NCBI GenBank assembly: GCA_021229015.1
Contig: CM037788.1
Coordinates: forward strand, 41,024,049-41,088,048
Length of the DNA stretch: 64,000 nucleotides
Source: Solen grandis
Taxonomy: Eukaryota > Mollusca > Bivalvia > Adapedonta > Solenidae
Reading direction: 5' to 3'
Under the pieces are notes generated by a model. It was not told the DNA's origin. It ran no database searches and worked only from the letters and a program-made list of their open reading frames with translations. Of this stretch, positions 20,635 through 34,510 are shown piece after piece. Made by a program: the position numbers and the translations under genes. Within the stretch, counting starts at the first letter, position 1; each line of letters begins with the position of its first letter.

Positions 20635-20835
20635 TTGGTCGAAGGTTTAAACAATCGTCCCGTTACCGAGAAGTCATGAGTTCGATTCCTAGCAGTGATA
20701 TACCAAATTCGTTAAATATACTAGTATATATCTCTTGTGCTCGGTGCTCAGCAATACAGAAATACTGTCGGTGGGACGTTAAACTGAAACAAACTAATAC
20801 TACTACTACTACTACAATAAGAACTACTAATGACG
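20635..20835 (+). mobile_element. tRNA-derived SINE, plus strand, (TAC)n-like tail
   Basis: Has a B-box-like GAGTTCGATTCC near 20670, then the 3' module GCAATACAGAAATACTGTCG GTGGGACGTTAAAC, and ends in (ACT)n near 20798. The module resembles the tail of the larger SINE family in this window (GACTGAAATACTGTCG on their own plus sense). Confidence 0.65.
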
Positions 20836-20954
20836 ATAATAATGTAGAATCATGTATAAAAAATCATATATTTTGAATTCATCATACGCGAAGGTTTCCG
20901 ACAGAATTTCCCGAAACTCTCCGATAATCTACGATCTTTAAACCTAGTACTCAC

Positions 20955-21117
20955 TTGTCGGCCACGAATCCCGGCGGCAGCCACTAGCGCAGCAATGGAG
21001 ATCAGTATGCACGTGTAAATGATGGCGGCGAACGGGATGTCGGCGGTAACGGAGGTTCGAGACTCGCCATAATGGGAGTAACCGAAATCCCCTCGGAACG
21101 CCTGGAACCAAGTCATC
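20955..21117 (-). CDS. DUOXA: Dual oxidase maturation factor (DUOXA), first coding exon
   Basis: DUOXA proteins are five-pass membrane partners of DUOX, required for its ER exit and H2O2 output. The exon follows acceptor CTGTCTGCAG, starts G-ATG at 21116, encodes 54 residues and ends CAA|GTGAGT in phase 0. The peptide opens MTWFQAFRGDFGYSHYGESR, continues TSVTADIPFAAII and a hydrophobic span YTCILISIAALVAAA, then GIRGRQ. An aromatic N-terminal segment, RTxVTxD, first transmembrane helix and G(I/V)RG ending is the family's N-terminus, with exon end at the usual place. An intron just before the start codon implies an untranslated leader exon; a candidate is at 24244-24570. The later exons are not in the 1.5 kb before the gap. 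Confidence 0.8.
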
Positions 21118-24100
21118 CTGCAGACAGAAAGTAACCAAATCTTAGAGGGAAATTATGAGAAATAGAAACTTAAGTATTGTTTATTTTACATCTGAATTCA
21201 CTTTATCTCCACTCTTTCTCTCCCTCTCCATTTCTCTCTATCTTGCTATATCCTCGTAAAGGACAAGAAGAAAAATGTACCAGCTGGCGTAAGAAGAAGA
21301 AGAAGAAGAAGAAGAAAATAAGAAGAAACTGGACTTTGTTTCTACTTTATTCTTAATTGTGAGCACCGATGAAAGGGACTGTGACGGTATGACTACGACT
21401 CAGTCGTCACTTGTCACACTTATGTAAACGAAGCATGCACAGAACATTTTTGTCTTTAAAATCAGTGATTTCACAAGATCCCCTTTTAGGAATATCTCTA
21501 AATCACGATTAAATTAAAAGCTTCTATGAAGTTTAAAACTATGTAGTTTCAAGTGCATGTTGAAGAAATCCATGCATGAAGTTGATAATCAAACATTTAA
21601 TTGACAAATCACAGCACAATACAACATAATCATGCTTATACGTTTAAATCAGTAAATCAAAAATATTATTTCAATACGTGTTATTTCACAAATTTTCTCT
21701 GACAATTGCATATATGATTTTTTTTAATAAACAAATCTTTAAAAACTATTAAATTAATCTGCTAAACCCATTCCGTATCGAATAAAAATGAATGTTGTTA
21801 CATTGCAACAAATGCAACATTTATTAATTCATGCATAATATTACTGATTAAATGAAATTTTCTAATAGTTACATATGTGTCTAGATACGCTATTTAATCC
21901 CATTTAATTATAAAAAAGAATTGCTGCGAAATTAAATTTTGAATCCTATTAAGATAAGTTTAGTATGCATATTGATATGGTTTGTTACTGGCTTGTTTAC
22001 AACAACTTTTAAAATATCTAAGAGTTAAGAAACCACAATCGTTTCCAATTAATGATTAGAGTATGTCTACAGGTAGATGGCGCCTCGTTAACCATCTAAT
22101 CGGGGGCGACGTATAGAAATAAAAAGAACATGCATTCAGTAAAACCTAGGTAATATGAACACTGTTGAACCGTGTATGCCACGTATATGTAACACGTATG
22201 TGATATATTCGACCTAGAAAATAACGTTTGTCTTATATGATATATTCGTTTGGTCATTTTTGAAATTTACATCGAAACGTGTATGCCACATACTTTGTGA
22301 AAACTATTTCCAGAAAGGGGGACCAATGTCATAACGTACAGATCTCAAATATAAACAAACAACTACACAGGTAGCTCTACTCTCTCGAATAGGGCTCCTT
22401 GATTGTACGGACGAGGAGACGGACAGACAGACAATATTATTACTACATAGCTACTGCACCCTGAATGAATATCTCGTTCCTGCGTGTTACCCTTTTGACA
22501 GCCTGTTATAAATAGCTATTTAGTGTTATTAATCAGGCATGTTTATTTATTTATTTTTTAATCATGAGTTTTACTTAAAGTTAAAAATAGTGTCATTTAT
22601 TGAATAATTCTATCGTTAGGTTATATTGTGATTGTGCTTGTACGAACTAACAAATACAGAACGAGTTCTTTTAAATTTATTATACGTTCTTCTGCCCTCT
22701 TTAGAGTTTCGTAATAATTCCTAATCCGTCACCGGTCTTTAAATTCCAAGATCTAAATCACAAGTAGATCTTACTTTAGAAAGAAATATTTCTTAACGCT
22801 ATAAATAAATAAATAAATAAATAATGTTTTTCAAGACCATTCTTAAATTAGTATTTCAAACTAATTAACATTATCATATTTCATTGTCTGCGTTATTGGC
22901 TAGCAGGGATCGGGGCGTCGTATACGCTGAGCACCAAGTACATTTGCAGATAGTAGAGAGGTTAACGTTGTTGAATATGAGATAAAATTAACAGAAACAG
23001 TATTTTATGAGAAGCATTCACAAAACAATCGCTTAACCTTATTAATTTAACCACAACTAGGCTTTTTCTTAATAATAAAAACTAAGCAACCATTTATAAC
23101 CAATTGCATATGTACGCACTCATGTCATTGCATATTGAATATAATATACACGCATAAAATAAACATATGTACAAGCAAGCATATCCAAATATCAAATGTA
23201 ATGTATAAAAAGTAATATTCTTAAGACTATATTGATAGTTCAAGGTAATTCAATACTTTCTTTAAGATTTCCAGTACTGAAGTCAAATCGTATTAAATAA
23301 CCTATACATGGGGACATCTTTTTTTTTTTAATTTTAATTTTTTTCTACACCATTTTCAGCATGTGAGATATTTGGAGAGCCTATGGAAAGTAAAGTCAAA
23401 TTTGTACGTGTGATATCTTTCACTCGTGATAATCTGATTATCGTGTCAATTGGTCTTAATATTGAGATAGTCTTATTATTGTGTCAACTGGTCTTAATAT
23501 TGAGATGGTCTGATTATCGTGTCAACTGGTCTTAATATTGAGATGATCTGATTATCGTGTCAACTGGTCTTAATATTGAGATAGTCTTATTATTGTGTCA
23601 ACTGGTCTTAATATTGAGATGGTCTGATTATCGTGTCAACAGTTCTTAATATTGAGATGGTCTGATTATCGTGTCAACTGGTCTTAATATTGAGATGGTC
23701 TTATTATCGTATCAACTGTTCTTAATATTGAGATGGTCTGATTATCGTGTCAACTGGTCTTAATATTGAGATGGTCTGATTATTGTATCAACTGTTCTTA
23801 ATATTGAGATGGTCTGATTATCAAGTTAAACCTAGTAAGGGTTTATTGTACATTGTCTTAATGGATCAAACCGTCATTAGAACAACCTTCAAACATATAG
23901 GAAGGAGTTAATATGTAATCATAACTGATGGAATAAATAAACAAACAAGTAAATAACAAGCAAAAAATAAGACTATTCAATTTTTCTTTATAAATCTACT
24001 GTTCATTCAATATCGCTTATTAGAAATATCATGCATGCCGGTAAAAATCACAATTACGAAAGGTTCCGTACGTATTTTATATTACATTGTATTTGTCTTT

Positions 24101-24243
24101 TTCCCATAAAATAAACAGTAGTCAATACGTGAAATGTATCATGCTAAGATTTTTTTTCTTCTTTTCAAACAAAAATATTGACAACGGTATACTTCATGTC
24201 AAGCACAAAACAAAGCATGACCTCTGTTCAAATAGCAACTCAC
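21118..24243 (-). other. Probable DUOXA 5'-UTR intron
   Basis: AT-rich with an (AAG)n tract at about 21290-21320 on the coding-exon side, an (AAAT)n run at 22801-22823 and the 38-bp minisatellite at 23425-23822. No exon seen. Confidence 0.5.
23425..23822 (+). repeat. 38-bp minisatellite
   Basis: About ten tandem copies of a 38-base unit made of GTCTGATTATCGTGTCAACT and GGTCTTAATATTGAGATG. Copies differ at a few positions (TTATTATTG for TGATTATCG; GTTCTT for GGTCTT). Confidence 0.95.
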
Positions 24244-24570
24244 CGTGAAGTATTGTGAACATTCCATAGCGGTGCTGCCGATGTACGAAAATTCACCAAC
24301 GATTGCTCAATAGTTCTCATTATCTTTCCTATATTAAATACGATATTAGCGTTAATTTCCTGGACTGTTTCTTACACGCATATGCTGACTGTTTGTTTCA
24401 CATTGTTGCCGAAATAGACATACTGTGTTGTTGCACATTGTCTTGTATGAAAGCAAAAGAACTAATTGACTGGTTCTGACAATGATCGAAACTTGGGAAA
24501 TCTTCGAATATCACATCAATTGTTTATGGTTTCTAGCTGACGCAAAGACGGCGGCCATCTTGCTGAGTCA
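24244..24570 (-). promoter_or_regulatory. Candidate DUOXA leader exon with short uORF
   Basis: A minus-strand donor G|GTGAGT at 24238-24244 lies 3.1 kb upstream of the DUOXA coding exon, which needs a leader exon. Within it, AAGATGGCCGCCGTC is a strong start-codon context that opens a 15-residue frame (MAAVFASARNHKQLM) and then stops, as upstream ORFs do. The region just outside (24680-24760) is locally CpG-rich. No transcript evidence is available, so this is a guess from splice signals and spacing. Confidence 0.35.
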
Positions 24571-27500
24571 GCCGTAACAAAGTGTCACATCCCAATATAT
24601 CAAACAGTATTACCATCAAATGATTACATCAAAACACGGAGTGTAAGATGCCCTCTGTCAGGGGATACATTCTAATTTATTCCGTGGAAGTACGTGTTTA
24701 TATGTCACACGCGCGGACATCTACTCGAGCGGAACACCGTTTGCACGTGTGGACCCTTGTTACAGACTGGTTAACATTTCCTTCACTTAGGCGTTGAATA
24801 ATCTGTGACAATGTAACAGTTCAAAGACCCCTTTAACTAATTGACCAATAGCCTCAGACAAAGTAAACTTAGCTCTTGCCTCTCTTTTTCCGACTCAAAA
24901 AATAGTACTAATGTATCCCAAAGTTGAGATAACACAAATTATCTCTTTAATATATCAAACTCGTTACTTTAATACTGTAAATGTTTATTCATTTTTTTTT
25001 TAAATATTTTTTTTTACAGATTAAGACAAGAGTTAGTTATCTAAATCTCTTGTTTAGAAAATAGTCATAATATTTCTTATTTTGAATACACCAGGAATTA
25101 TTAAAGTAAATATGCATGTGCGAACCTTCTTATATTTAATACATAACATGCACAAAATTCTCTCGGGAAATTCCGACATGGTCCGGAACACACCGAAAAT
25201 ACACTATGATCATCGGAAGTTGAAAAAAGTCTACGTGCTCTAGATCAATGACACCAATCATTTTAACACGCGCAATGCAGACTCATATTTTGTTTGAAAC
25301 ATTAAGAGACATAGTGAATTACCTTGTTGAACACCATCCGCGATGTAATGGCTGTTACACCGAAACAATACTTCCATAATCAAATGCGGCGAGGGACGGA
25401 AGGAGACATTGTTATGCCCGTGTTAAACATATAATCGTGTTTGGAAGCATGTCACTGGTGTAAAAATAGACTTAAATTACAAGCGGCGGCCCTGTGTAGC
25501 TGTCATAGGTGAATAATAGAAGAACATACATAATTAGCAGTCGTTATATAGGTGAAACTTTAACGGAAGGTATATTAGATTGCTGTGCGTTTGGAATACT
25601 GATGTATCATGAATAAATTCATTATGGTTAAAAAAATTGAACCCGACGCAAATTTGTTAGCGATGATTATTAACATTTTTCAGGACGCTGTGAAATGATC
25701 GATTGTTCAACACAATTTGAAATAAATTATCCGTTATTAATTGATTAAAAACCAGAAATGACACCTTAAACTTCATGAGCATACTTTAATGATGACAAGG
25801 GTTGCGGTTTGATCCCAACATAATATGTTGGAGGGAAAAATCTCTGAAGTATCTGTGCCTCATAAGAATACATTTTGGATTAAAGTAAACTACTTAATAT
25901 AAAATATTGTCTGGCAACCACGACGTCATCATCAAAAGTTAGAATATCGACCAATGATGGTTATGACAACCCATACCGTACGTAACACCAAATTCAGCTA
26001 GCGGTATGCGATTTTCAAACATCTGTTTGTTTTTTTCCAGCAAAGGCCTATTAAAATAGCTCTGTCTCGTATGTTAACATCCCCCTCCTATATATTGAAC
26101 TTAATGTTCTTAAAGGTGGGTCGTGCGCAACGTGATCTGTCGTCAGTTCGGTTTAAACATTAGTTTTCATTGATTTCGAAACACGGTTGATAGTTAAAAG
26201 TAACCCTCGAGGGCACGGCTTGTGGCGTATGTGGCATTTCATGTGGGAGTAAATCCGGAATACCCAACCCCCCCTCGTTTCTGGTTTGGCGACCACTGTA
26301 CCTTCTCACGTGAGTGGCCGGAAATCAAAACCGGGACGCACTTGTGAGAAGCAATGTACGTTACCACTACGTTAGTCAGTCAACCAAATAATTCTTAGAC
26401 CGTTATTACTGATCTGGCGTCGGTTTGCTTGATCAGACATGCGTGACCACACCTGGTTGGAATTCCACCAATACTTGGTGATAAGTAATTCTTAATTTAA
26501 ATTCTTAAGTTAGGTAGAAATGTGTTTGATTTATTTATAATTATGTATAGGCCATAAGTATTCAAAAGTATTCAAACGATTTTAGTTTTTTTTACATCAT
26601 GATGGTTTGGCTTTATTGGTGTTAAAATAATTCATATATTTATTTGTAATTTTTGATTTAGTTTCGTCATTTCAGAAGTCGACGAGCAGGTAGTTGTTTG
26701 ATATTTATGATTGTTTAATCATCTCCTTTTATTTTTTTTTCTAAACCCAATGGAAAGATGTAAATATTACATATAGTTTTTGTGACACTTAGGTTTGATG
26801 CAATGATATGGAGGGGTAGTTAATAAGACGGTCTGTCGGCTGAGGTCGCTATGGTTACAAAGTTATTTAAATCGGTATTTCTTCACTGGTACATATAGTA
26901 TATTCAAAACGCATCCTTACATTCTTGCACAGAAACAAGAAGTAACAAACCTGTAGACCGAGTTGTAGTGTGAGGATTATGATAAATTGAAGTATTTTAA
27001 TTTGAGTTGCAATAGACCGTTCGGACATGTTGCAACAGACCGTTAGGACAACAGACCGCTCGGACATGTGCAGTATTACTTAGCGTGGAATTAGAGTTTG
27101 TTCACCGCTCAAAGTGTTTGCAGGCAAAGTATTCGTCATATCTATATACATTCATACATATAATGTTGGACTAGTACATACATAAATTAAAAAATAAAAT
27201 AAAATAAGACATGACAAAATGCACGTTTAAATCATATCTTTGAAAGGTACGCTATTTCCAATGAATGTATTTATACCCCGATGAAGCACTGAGGCGAAAC
27301 GTTGCTAGGCTTATATTAAAACGTTGAACTTTTTATTTTTATATGGTTTCATTAATCATACTTTAAAATGATCCGTATTTTAAATTAAATCAAGGCAAGA
27401 TCAGTGCTATAGAATGTTATCCTCTCACATAACATAACATGAGTTTGTTACTTGGATGGACTGTGTGACTACTTTAACTAATGTGGGTTATTTATCAAAA

Positions 27501-28600
27501 TAAAACAAATAAATGTATCAATGTGGGTAGTTTTGAAAGGTTTGATAAATTACATTTGTCTACAAATGGCAGGTCATATATACAGGTCATATTTGTTATT
27601 TGTTATTTATTCAGCTAAAGTCATGCCAGTCAAATATTCTTATATTCGTGATTCAATCAATAATAAGATCATAACAAAATATCAAAACCTCACCCTTTTA
27701 TTCTTTTTAGGAGATATCGTAAATACGTGAATAAATACTAGCTTTCGATACCGGCTGTAATATTCTTATTTTAGATAATTAAATTCGATTTGTTATCTAA
27801 CATCAGAAACACATCCTTATTTTAATAGGGATATTTACACGAAAGCATCTTCACTTTTTAAGCAATCATCAAACATTTTGATGCACATAATGGGCGGACT
27901 TCATTCGCTGCAGCGGCGTACGCCGGCGTATGCCGTTTACAATCAATATATTCAATGTTGGTTTTATTCTTTAGAAAATAATAATAAGTTACATATCGTA
28001 CTTTCAAAACATGTTTTGAAATTGAGTCACATATTAAAAAGTTGACAATCCTTTACATTGTAGTGTTTATGGCGATGGACATTATGTTTATGCCTGATAA
28101 ACTATTGAATTGAATTGAATATTAAACGGGGACCGGAGCACATCTTCAACCATATCGTTTTTGTGCCGGTATTAGAACCTGGCGTAACCCGAATGGGCAA
28201 GTTGATGCTGGGTGGCTAACAAATATGGCGGACAATGCCAGAAAAAGTATTTAACAGAAGATTTTATTTAGAAATTGTACAATATTTCTGATTTGCTAAG
28301 CTGTAATATAAAGCACACGTTAATATTTTACCAAAAGTCATCGTTCGTGACTGCAATTGTTGTTATCACTATTTAAAAAGGCTAGTAAAAGGGGAAAAAA
28401 ACAGCTAGAGCTCTAGAGTCGTCCTCACTGAGAGTTACTACTTCAATGTGGTTACTTGTAAAATTCCGCAAGCAGACATTTACTGACGAGGACGAATCGA
28501 ACACTACACCAAGATTCTCCCTATATAAAACTGATCATATGATATTGATATGAATTCAAAACTTAAGTTTTTCGATAAGTTGGGCTCTTTTACAAAATAT
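24571..28600. other. Non-coding, AT-rich
   Basis: No gene that I can support. About 26220-26400 has a GC-richer patch that may be a decayed SINE (AATCAAAACCGGGACGCAC on the plus strand). Near 27010-27065 a short block GACCGTTCGGACATGT is repeated. A pair of similar motifs, CGGCGTATGCC, lies at about 27918 and 28879. Confidence 0.55.
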
Positions 28601-28637
28601 TATGTTTCAGTTCCAGTAATTTTTGCAGGTGGACTTG

Positions 28638-28808
28638 TTAAATGTGCCACATTAAGGCGCCGCAAGACAGCATTGCAAGTCTGGCAGAGCAGGAAAATTC
28701 TAACACTGATTGCATTCCAAAGATGTCAATAAGTCCTTCGTCCTCATCGTCACTGTTTGATATATCGTCAGTTGCTACGTAAGCAGAGATAACGGCATGC
28801 GCCGCCAT
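28638..28808 (-). other. Small open frame with strong Kozak context, possible exon or transposon remnant
   Basis: AAGATGGCGGCGCATGCC opens 56 codons: MAAHAVISAYVATDDISNSD, then an acidic DEDEG and LIDIFGMQSVLEFSCS, ending in TAA. An Ala-rich start followed by an acidic patch is common in first exons of Harbinger-type transposase genes, but I cannot show it. It may equally be chance, as no splice partner is visible. Confidence 0.25.
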
Positions 28809-28889
28809 CTTGAAAATTGCCGTTCTCTTTTCTTTCACAAAAAGCTAACCATATAATCGGCGTACACCAATTTTCAACCGGCGTATGCC

Positions 28890-29270
28890 TAAAGAGAGCA
28901 AATGGCTGATATCGGCTCATTTAGGATTTTGACCCTTTAATAATGTAAAAACACCAGATTTTACTTTGTTTACACTCTTGCATGCATCTGCATTATGGCC
29001 TTCAGATTTGCACCACAGGTACTGGTTTGTGTGTGTCATTGGATGACCTTGAATATGACCCAGTGACCTACTTATGAAATGTTTAACTACGGCCTCCAAA
29101 TTAGGATCACAGGCATTGTTTGGTTTGTGGTATTTAATGATCTTGCTGTATTTCTGCATGGATTATGTATTCAGTGCAACACATCTATAATTAAGTAATT
29201 AATTTGTGCAAGCAATGAAGGTAATATATTTCAGGTGAGTGTCTTCAGGGCCATCTTGGCATTCTTGTTC
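28890..29270 (+). repeat. AGCTCACCTGAGC-type element, degraded copy
   Basis: Contains the family's internal words (GGCTGATATCGGCT, TTTACTTTGTTTACACTC) and its right end (TTTCAGGTGAGTGTCTTCAG, GGCCATCTTGG). The left terminus is missing. The minus-strand open frame within it is not a gene. Confidence 0.65.
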
Positions 29271-32200
29271 TCTTTATCCGCGTGTCATTGCTGTAGTCCG
29301 TGCCGTGCGACAGGAAATATTTCTACGCTGCTTTTAAGAATACGTTTAAAGTCTTAAGAAAAGAAATCAAAACAAATGCATATAGGCAAACTCGAAAAGA
29401 AGGCCCATATTAGTTAAAGCGGCATTATCAGGCTAAACAAACTTTGGAGATGCTATAAGGTAAAAAAGGGCATATTCATTAAAGTTCATCTCCAATGAAT
29501 TTTATGCAGACCTAAAATACAAATAATAAATTTTAACACGCTAAGTTGAAATAAATACGAAAGAGGAAGTCCTTATACGAAAGAGGAAGTCCTTATTCAC
29601 CACGCTATTCCTTGCGGTTGAGAAGCTTCCTAGAATTTCGATAGAGAAGTGTAAACAAAACTTCCCTCTGTGATTCATTGTTCAAAGTGGGTCTTTGTAA
29701 AACGACGAAAAGGTCTGAATCATCATAGTGACAAAGGGTGAACGAGTACATTTGGTTACGTGTAGTATCTATATTTTTAAATTTTTTTCCATATTTTTTT
29801 TTTTCGGAAAAAAATAAAGACCGAAAGAATGATGGAGGTGCTGGTACAACTATATCGTAACTATTTGTATGTACTTACAATAACCTTTTTTCTTTTTCGC
29901 CAAGACGATCAATGTCATTTGCTATAAAATTGAAAACATTAAAGAAAGAAAGAAAAAAAAACAAAATAAAAATAACAACAACAAAAAAAAAGCAAAAACA
30001 AAAAAACATAAAAAAAGAAAAAAATAAGAGTTACGTTAATTTGAAAACTTGCAAATTCAAAGCGGACAGCTTTATTCACGCTTCTTCAAATATCTATTGA
30101 GACTGTCAACAACAAATAGATGTAACAGATGTAACTAATATAAATACCACAATTATGTTTACATTTCACGTGGTTATGTTACTTCGCATCGTATGAAATA
30201 AATGATTTATTCACATGAATATTGTGACTCGTGTTAAGTTACCCATTTATCTACGTATCAAGCGTTGATTGACATGACTTCAATAAAATTCGCATTACGT
30301 ATTTGATAGATCCAAATCTTCCATATTTATATTGTCCGTCAACTTAGATAGCAAGTCTTTTGGTTGATGCCGCATCGTATGAACCTTGCTAGAGATTAAC
30401 GTTTAATCTTATGTCAACAGAAGGGGCATTTAACACTCACCTTCCTTATCAAACTCCGGATAAACTGTGTAATTCATCCGTCGAATAGTTTCCTCCGACA
30501 AATAAATAGACGATGTTTTTATTTTCTAAATGCTTAAACAATTCAGAAGTGTGTGCTAATGCTGCCATCAAAATGATAATATCCCATAAATTACTTGATT
30601 GAATACAATGTTAATGTTAACGATACATTAGCAATCTGTACTGTTCAATTAACAACACTGGACAGGTTAGATTTTTATTATGTAATTTGAAATTACATTA
30701 TTTTCATTATTATTATTATTATTATTATAAGATATTATTCCAGGTGTATTGCGGGGTATATGTGTAAAATTTACAGACAGACAAACAGAAAAATAATAAA
30801 AAAAGAAAGAAATATAAACTACCGGTAATATAAAATAATAAACAAAATTTAACGTAACTTTTTTTTTAATTTAAAGTTATGAAGCAGCGAAAACAGAAAC
30901 GTTAAATTAAAATGATTAAAAACATACTTTTACATTTAAAAACTTGTCTTCATTTTGTAAATACGATATCACTCAAATTTCAAACGCAAATCAATTTATG
31001 TTTATCTAATATTTACCTTGAACAATTTTGATAAACTTTTTGTTATATTCCAGAAGAGATGAGTCCTCAGGTGCTGCTAGATCTATAGCAATGAAGTCAA
31101 TGAATACTTTTGCTTTATTTATTAATAGTGAAAAATATGCCCCTTTTTTAAACATCTAAATAAAGTAACACTCCAGGAATAAATTATCTTGCGGTAATAT
31201 TAAATACAGTGTTACAACTGGGAAGGGGCGAATTACGCAGCTTTTCATTTTCAATCTCCGGTTGTTATTGTTAAAAATAACAAAGAGTCACATATCATTG
31301 ATTGGTTGAGCATTTGATTGGCGAGAAGAAACTCCTGTTGTAACCACAGGGGAATCACGTGCCAACTGCGCCAAGCATTGGTTCTTACAGTTCCCGGATA
31401 TCTTTCTTAGCGACGCTGTAGTTAAGTACTCTATATTCTTACGGGTTCAAGGTCGACAAAAAGTTTTCTTTCGCTGACGCTTCTCTTTCAAGTAATTGTG
31501 CAGCCGGAACTCAAATACTCGTAGCTGCATTTTGTCACGTAGGGTACCCACATTATCGTCAAATTTAAAGCTACCAAAAAACAAATTTACTGCTACATGT
31601 AATTGAAATTGAATATAATTTTAATCCGGACATCATCGTCTGACGCACATGATATTAACGATTTCCAAGAAAATCAGGGTTGTTTTGGAACACGAAGAGC
31701 TGAAGAAGTACCTCTGTACTTTCCTTGTTAGTTTCTTTTGATTTACTACCTGTCATTTAGATAACTCCGTTGCCATGATGTGAACATAGACATATGGCAA
31801 TAGAAAGCTCATTGGGATGTTTTTATTGCGCTCTACTGTCGTTTGCAACATTTTAGACAAATAGCGGCGGTCAGCTATCATTTTAATCCTACCTTTGGGA
31901 TGTAAGTGCTAGGTTGTCACTGATATGATTCCCATTTTAAAACTGGCAAGCAAATTATCTGACAATCATTTCAGACCGTGAAAAATCACAACTGAGAACT
32001 TTGCAAAAAGCCGTTTGATACATTTTTATTTCACTTTAAAAAGTCATTATTTAATAACGTTAGATTTGGCTCGACGTCCTGGTTTTTCAAAACGTCATAC
32101 AGGTCGGTGGGAGAATTATGTGAACGGTCCGGTGGCTTAGACGGTAGAACTCCCTCACCTACTTTTCTGTACTGGAAATACAGTTTTCTAGGTGGACGAA

Positions 32201-32520
32201 GACATGAGTTTGTGTATTTATTATCTTATTGCGCATGTTGAATAATAACATCAACACAGATTCTTGGAATTTTTCCTTAACATATTCGATATACACATGT
32301 ATATAGATAAACCGCACTTGTCGTAATTGTCATATTCTTATGTTTCTAGACATATTTGTTGCACCAAAAACCAAGGGCACACATTCACATGTCATCGAGT
32401 CAAGTGTCACGGTTTACTGACATAGATCGTGGGCTGGACATACATTTTATAAACACCATATTTTGACTTTAGCCTTAGGCATAAGATACAGAGAATATTT
32501 TTGATTGATTGATTGATTTA
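29271..32520. other. Non-coding, AT-rich
   Basis: Holds a 20-base tandem duplication (TACGAAAGAGGAAGTCCTTA, 29567-29606), an A-rich tract at about 29940-30030 and an (ATT)n run at 30706-30727. No gene or element that I can define. Confidence 0.6.
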
Positions 32521-32525
32521 TTTAT

Positions 32526-32736
32526 TAAGTTTACCGTCGCTGCGACTGTATTTCAGTCATATAGCGACGTCCAGCTAATTACAGGTGGAGGAAGACCTGA
32601 ATCCACTGAGGCATCCGGGTAGAACCACCGACCTACCGCAAGCCAGTTGGAAGGCTTCCTCACATGAAAATCCGAATGACCCTGCTGTGTGAGTGTTAGT
32701 GTCAGCGACTTTATCCTCTCGGTCACGGAGGCCCCT
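32526..32736 (-). mobile_element. tRNA-derived SINE (GTGGCCGAGAGG family), copy 1
   Basis: Minus-strand copy. It starts near 32736 with GGGGCCTCCGTGACCGAGAG, a tRNA-like A-box head, but lacks most of the B-box segment (an internal deletion of roughly 30 bases). It keeps the body GAAGCCTTCCAACTGGCTTG and the tail AGCTGGACGTCGCTATATGA then CTGAAATACAGTCGCAGCGA. Flanked on the plus strand by (ATTG)n and TTTATTTATT. Confidence 0.8.
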
Positions 32737-33149
32737 AGGATATTTTTTCGTTTTTGTGGAAGATGCAAATTTTAAAGTTCACGAGATCATATAGAATGTT
32801 ACATCTTCCAAAAAAGAAACTATGATTTTTTTAAGTTTTATATTGGAAAGTGTGAAACAACAACTTCATAATTTTGACAGTGAAAATTTTATTCATTTTA
32901 AAGTACTTCACTTAAAAACATGAAATAAAAACTATAATAGAAGGGTATTTTATTTAAACAGATAACGAAACCTATGTGCAGATGTGTATCAAGTAAACCA
33001 CTGTATAGCCAATTAAACAGGAAGTTATTAGTCGCCATTGGTGAAAGCGGTTGGGAACTAAAGGTTTGCGCATGTCCTTCCATCCGTTCCGCTTTCGTGT
33101 CCACTACATAACTCTGGATTTCAATAAAACTTAAGATAAATATTCCTCA

Positions 33150-33480
33150 TAACCTAAGGGTGTGTCGCACGCATCTGTCATAGGAACCCTTGAAAGGTCA
33201 AGGTCACATGAGTTCATAGGCTACATCTTCGCGTTCGCTCTATAACTTCCATATTAATAGATGGGTTTTCATAAAACTTTACAAACACAATAATATGTCA
33301 CATGCATCAACCATATGCACGCTTGAAAGGTCAAGGTCATTTGAGTTGTTAAAAGTTGTCTTTTGTACTCATAGGCTAAATTTTCATGTTTGCTCTATAA
33401 CTTCCATATCTTTGGGTTTTTTTACCATGAAACGGTATGTCGCTTGCATCAACCATATGCACGCTTGAAAGATCAGTGCC
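33150..33480 (+). repeat. Roughly 135-bp tandem repeat, 2.5 copies
   Basis: CTTGAAAGGTCAAGGTCA recurs at about 33191 and 33322, and diverged at 33463. Between copies CTCTATAACTTCCATAT and CATATGCACG recur in the same order. Confidence 0.7.
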
Positions 33481-34510
33481 ATTCGGCGATCATAACCAAT
33501 TTCCATTAATTTCTTGTTTCTACCTAGCACAAATTCTTTATGGGGATTTCATCGGTATGGACTTCTGAAAGTATTACTTGCTATACTGACAAAGCCTTGT
33601 TTCCTCTGATTTTCAAGGACCGTCGTTCTTGAAAGTGTCTTGTCTGGCTGGTCATTTAGTTTCTATAAGGAAGTAAGTTCTACAATAACAAGCGTACAAC
33701 TAATCCATCTGAATCGCGAGGATGCCTCCTCTCAAAGGTGAGAAAATGTTAAGACTTTCTTGACATATTTAAAATTCTCTCCTTACTCACTTAGCATTAT
33801 GAGAAGGTTACAAAATGTGTTACGGCAAAGGGGTACTTTGAAATTTTACATTATTCCCATCACCCCCAGCCATCACCCCCGGTGAACCGTCACAGAATGT
33901 GTTCTTCCATAAGTAATTATAATTCTATCAGGGCTATCTTTATATGTTGATTTAAAATATTTCTATAAATTAAACGGACCTACCTCGGCAGGGATTTATC
34001 AAGTCCTCTATCAACACTTGAAGCTGGTAAACTTTTCATTTCAGAACCAAGAATTGTAAATCACCACGAACAATTTATTCATTTGCGCGTTTTATGACAA
34101 CTTCCTGAAACGACCGTTTTGTGTTTTTATAATCGGAACATGCACTATTAACTCTTCTGAGCATACAGAAGGCATCTTGACAAATGTCCTATATGGTTCG
34201 ATGATTTTTACTTCAATCTTCACTTTAATTATGTAAGAATGATTGAATCAAACTCTATAGAAAATGTGATGGCGTATTTACATGGTAAATGTATACATGG
34301 ACGTGAAATCACAGGAGCTTGACACCAGTAAATACGATTTTAGTAACAACTGTATCACATGACACGTAGGCCTATACACGTGATTTCATTACACACTCTG
34401 TTCTTATGCTTACAAATTAATTCAATGCTATTACAAGTCAAAAACAACTTGTATTTGAAAACGTTAGTGCCGATGTTATGACATGTATGTCAGTATGGTT
34501 GTTGTTGTTG
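33481..34510. other. Non-coding, AT-rich
   Basis: I see no gene, repeat array or element between the tandem repeat and the next SINE. Confidence 0.6.
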
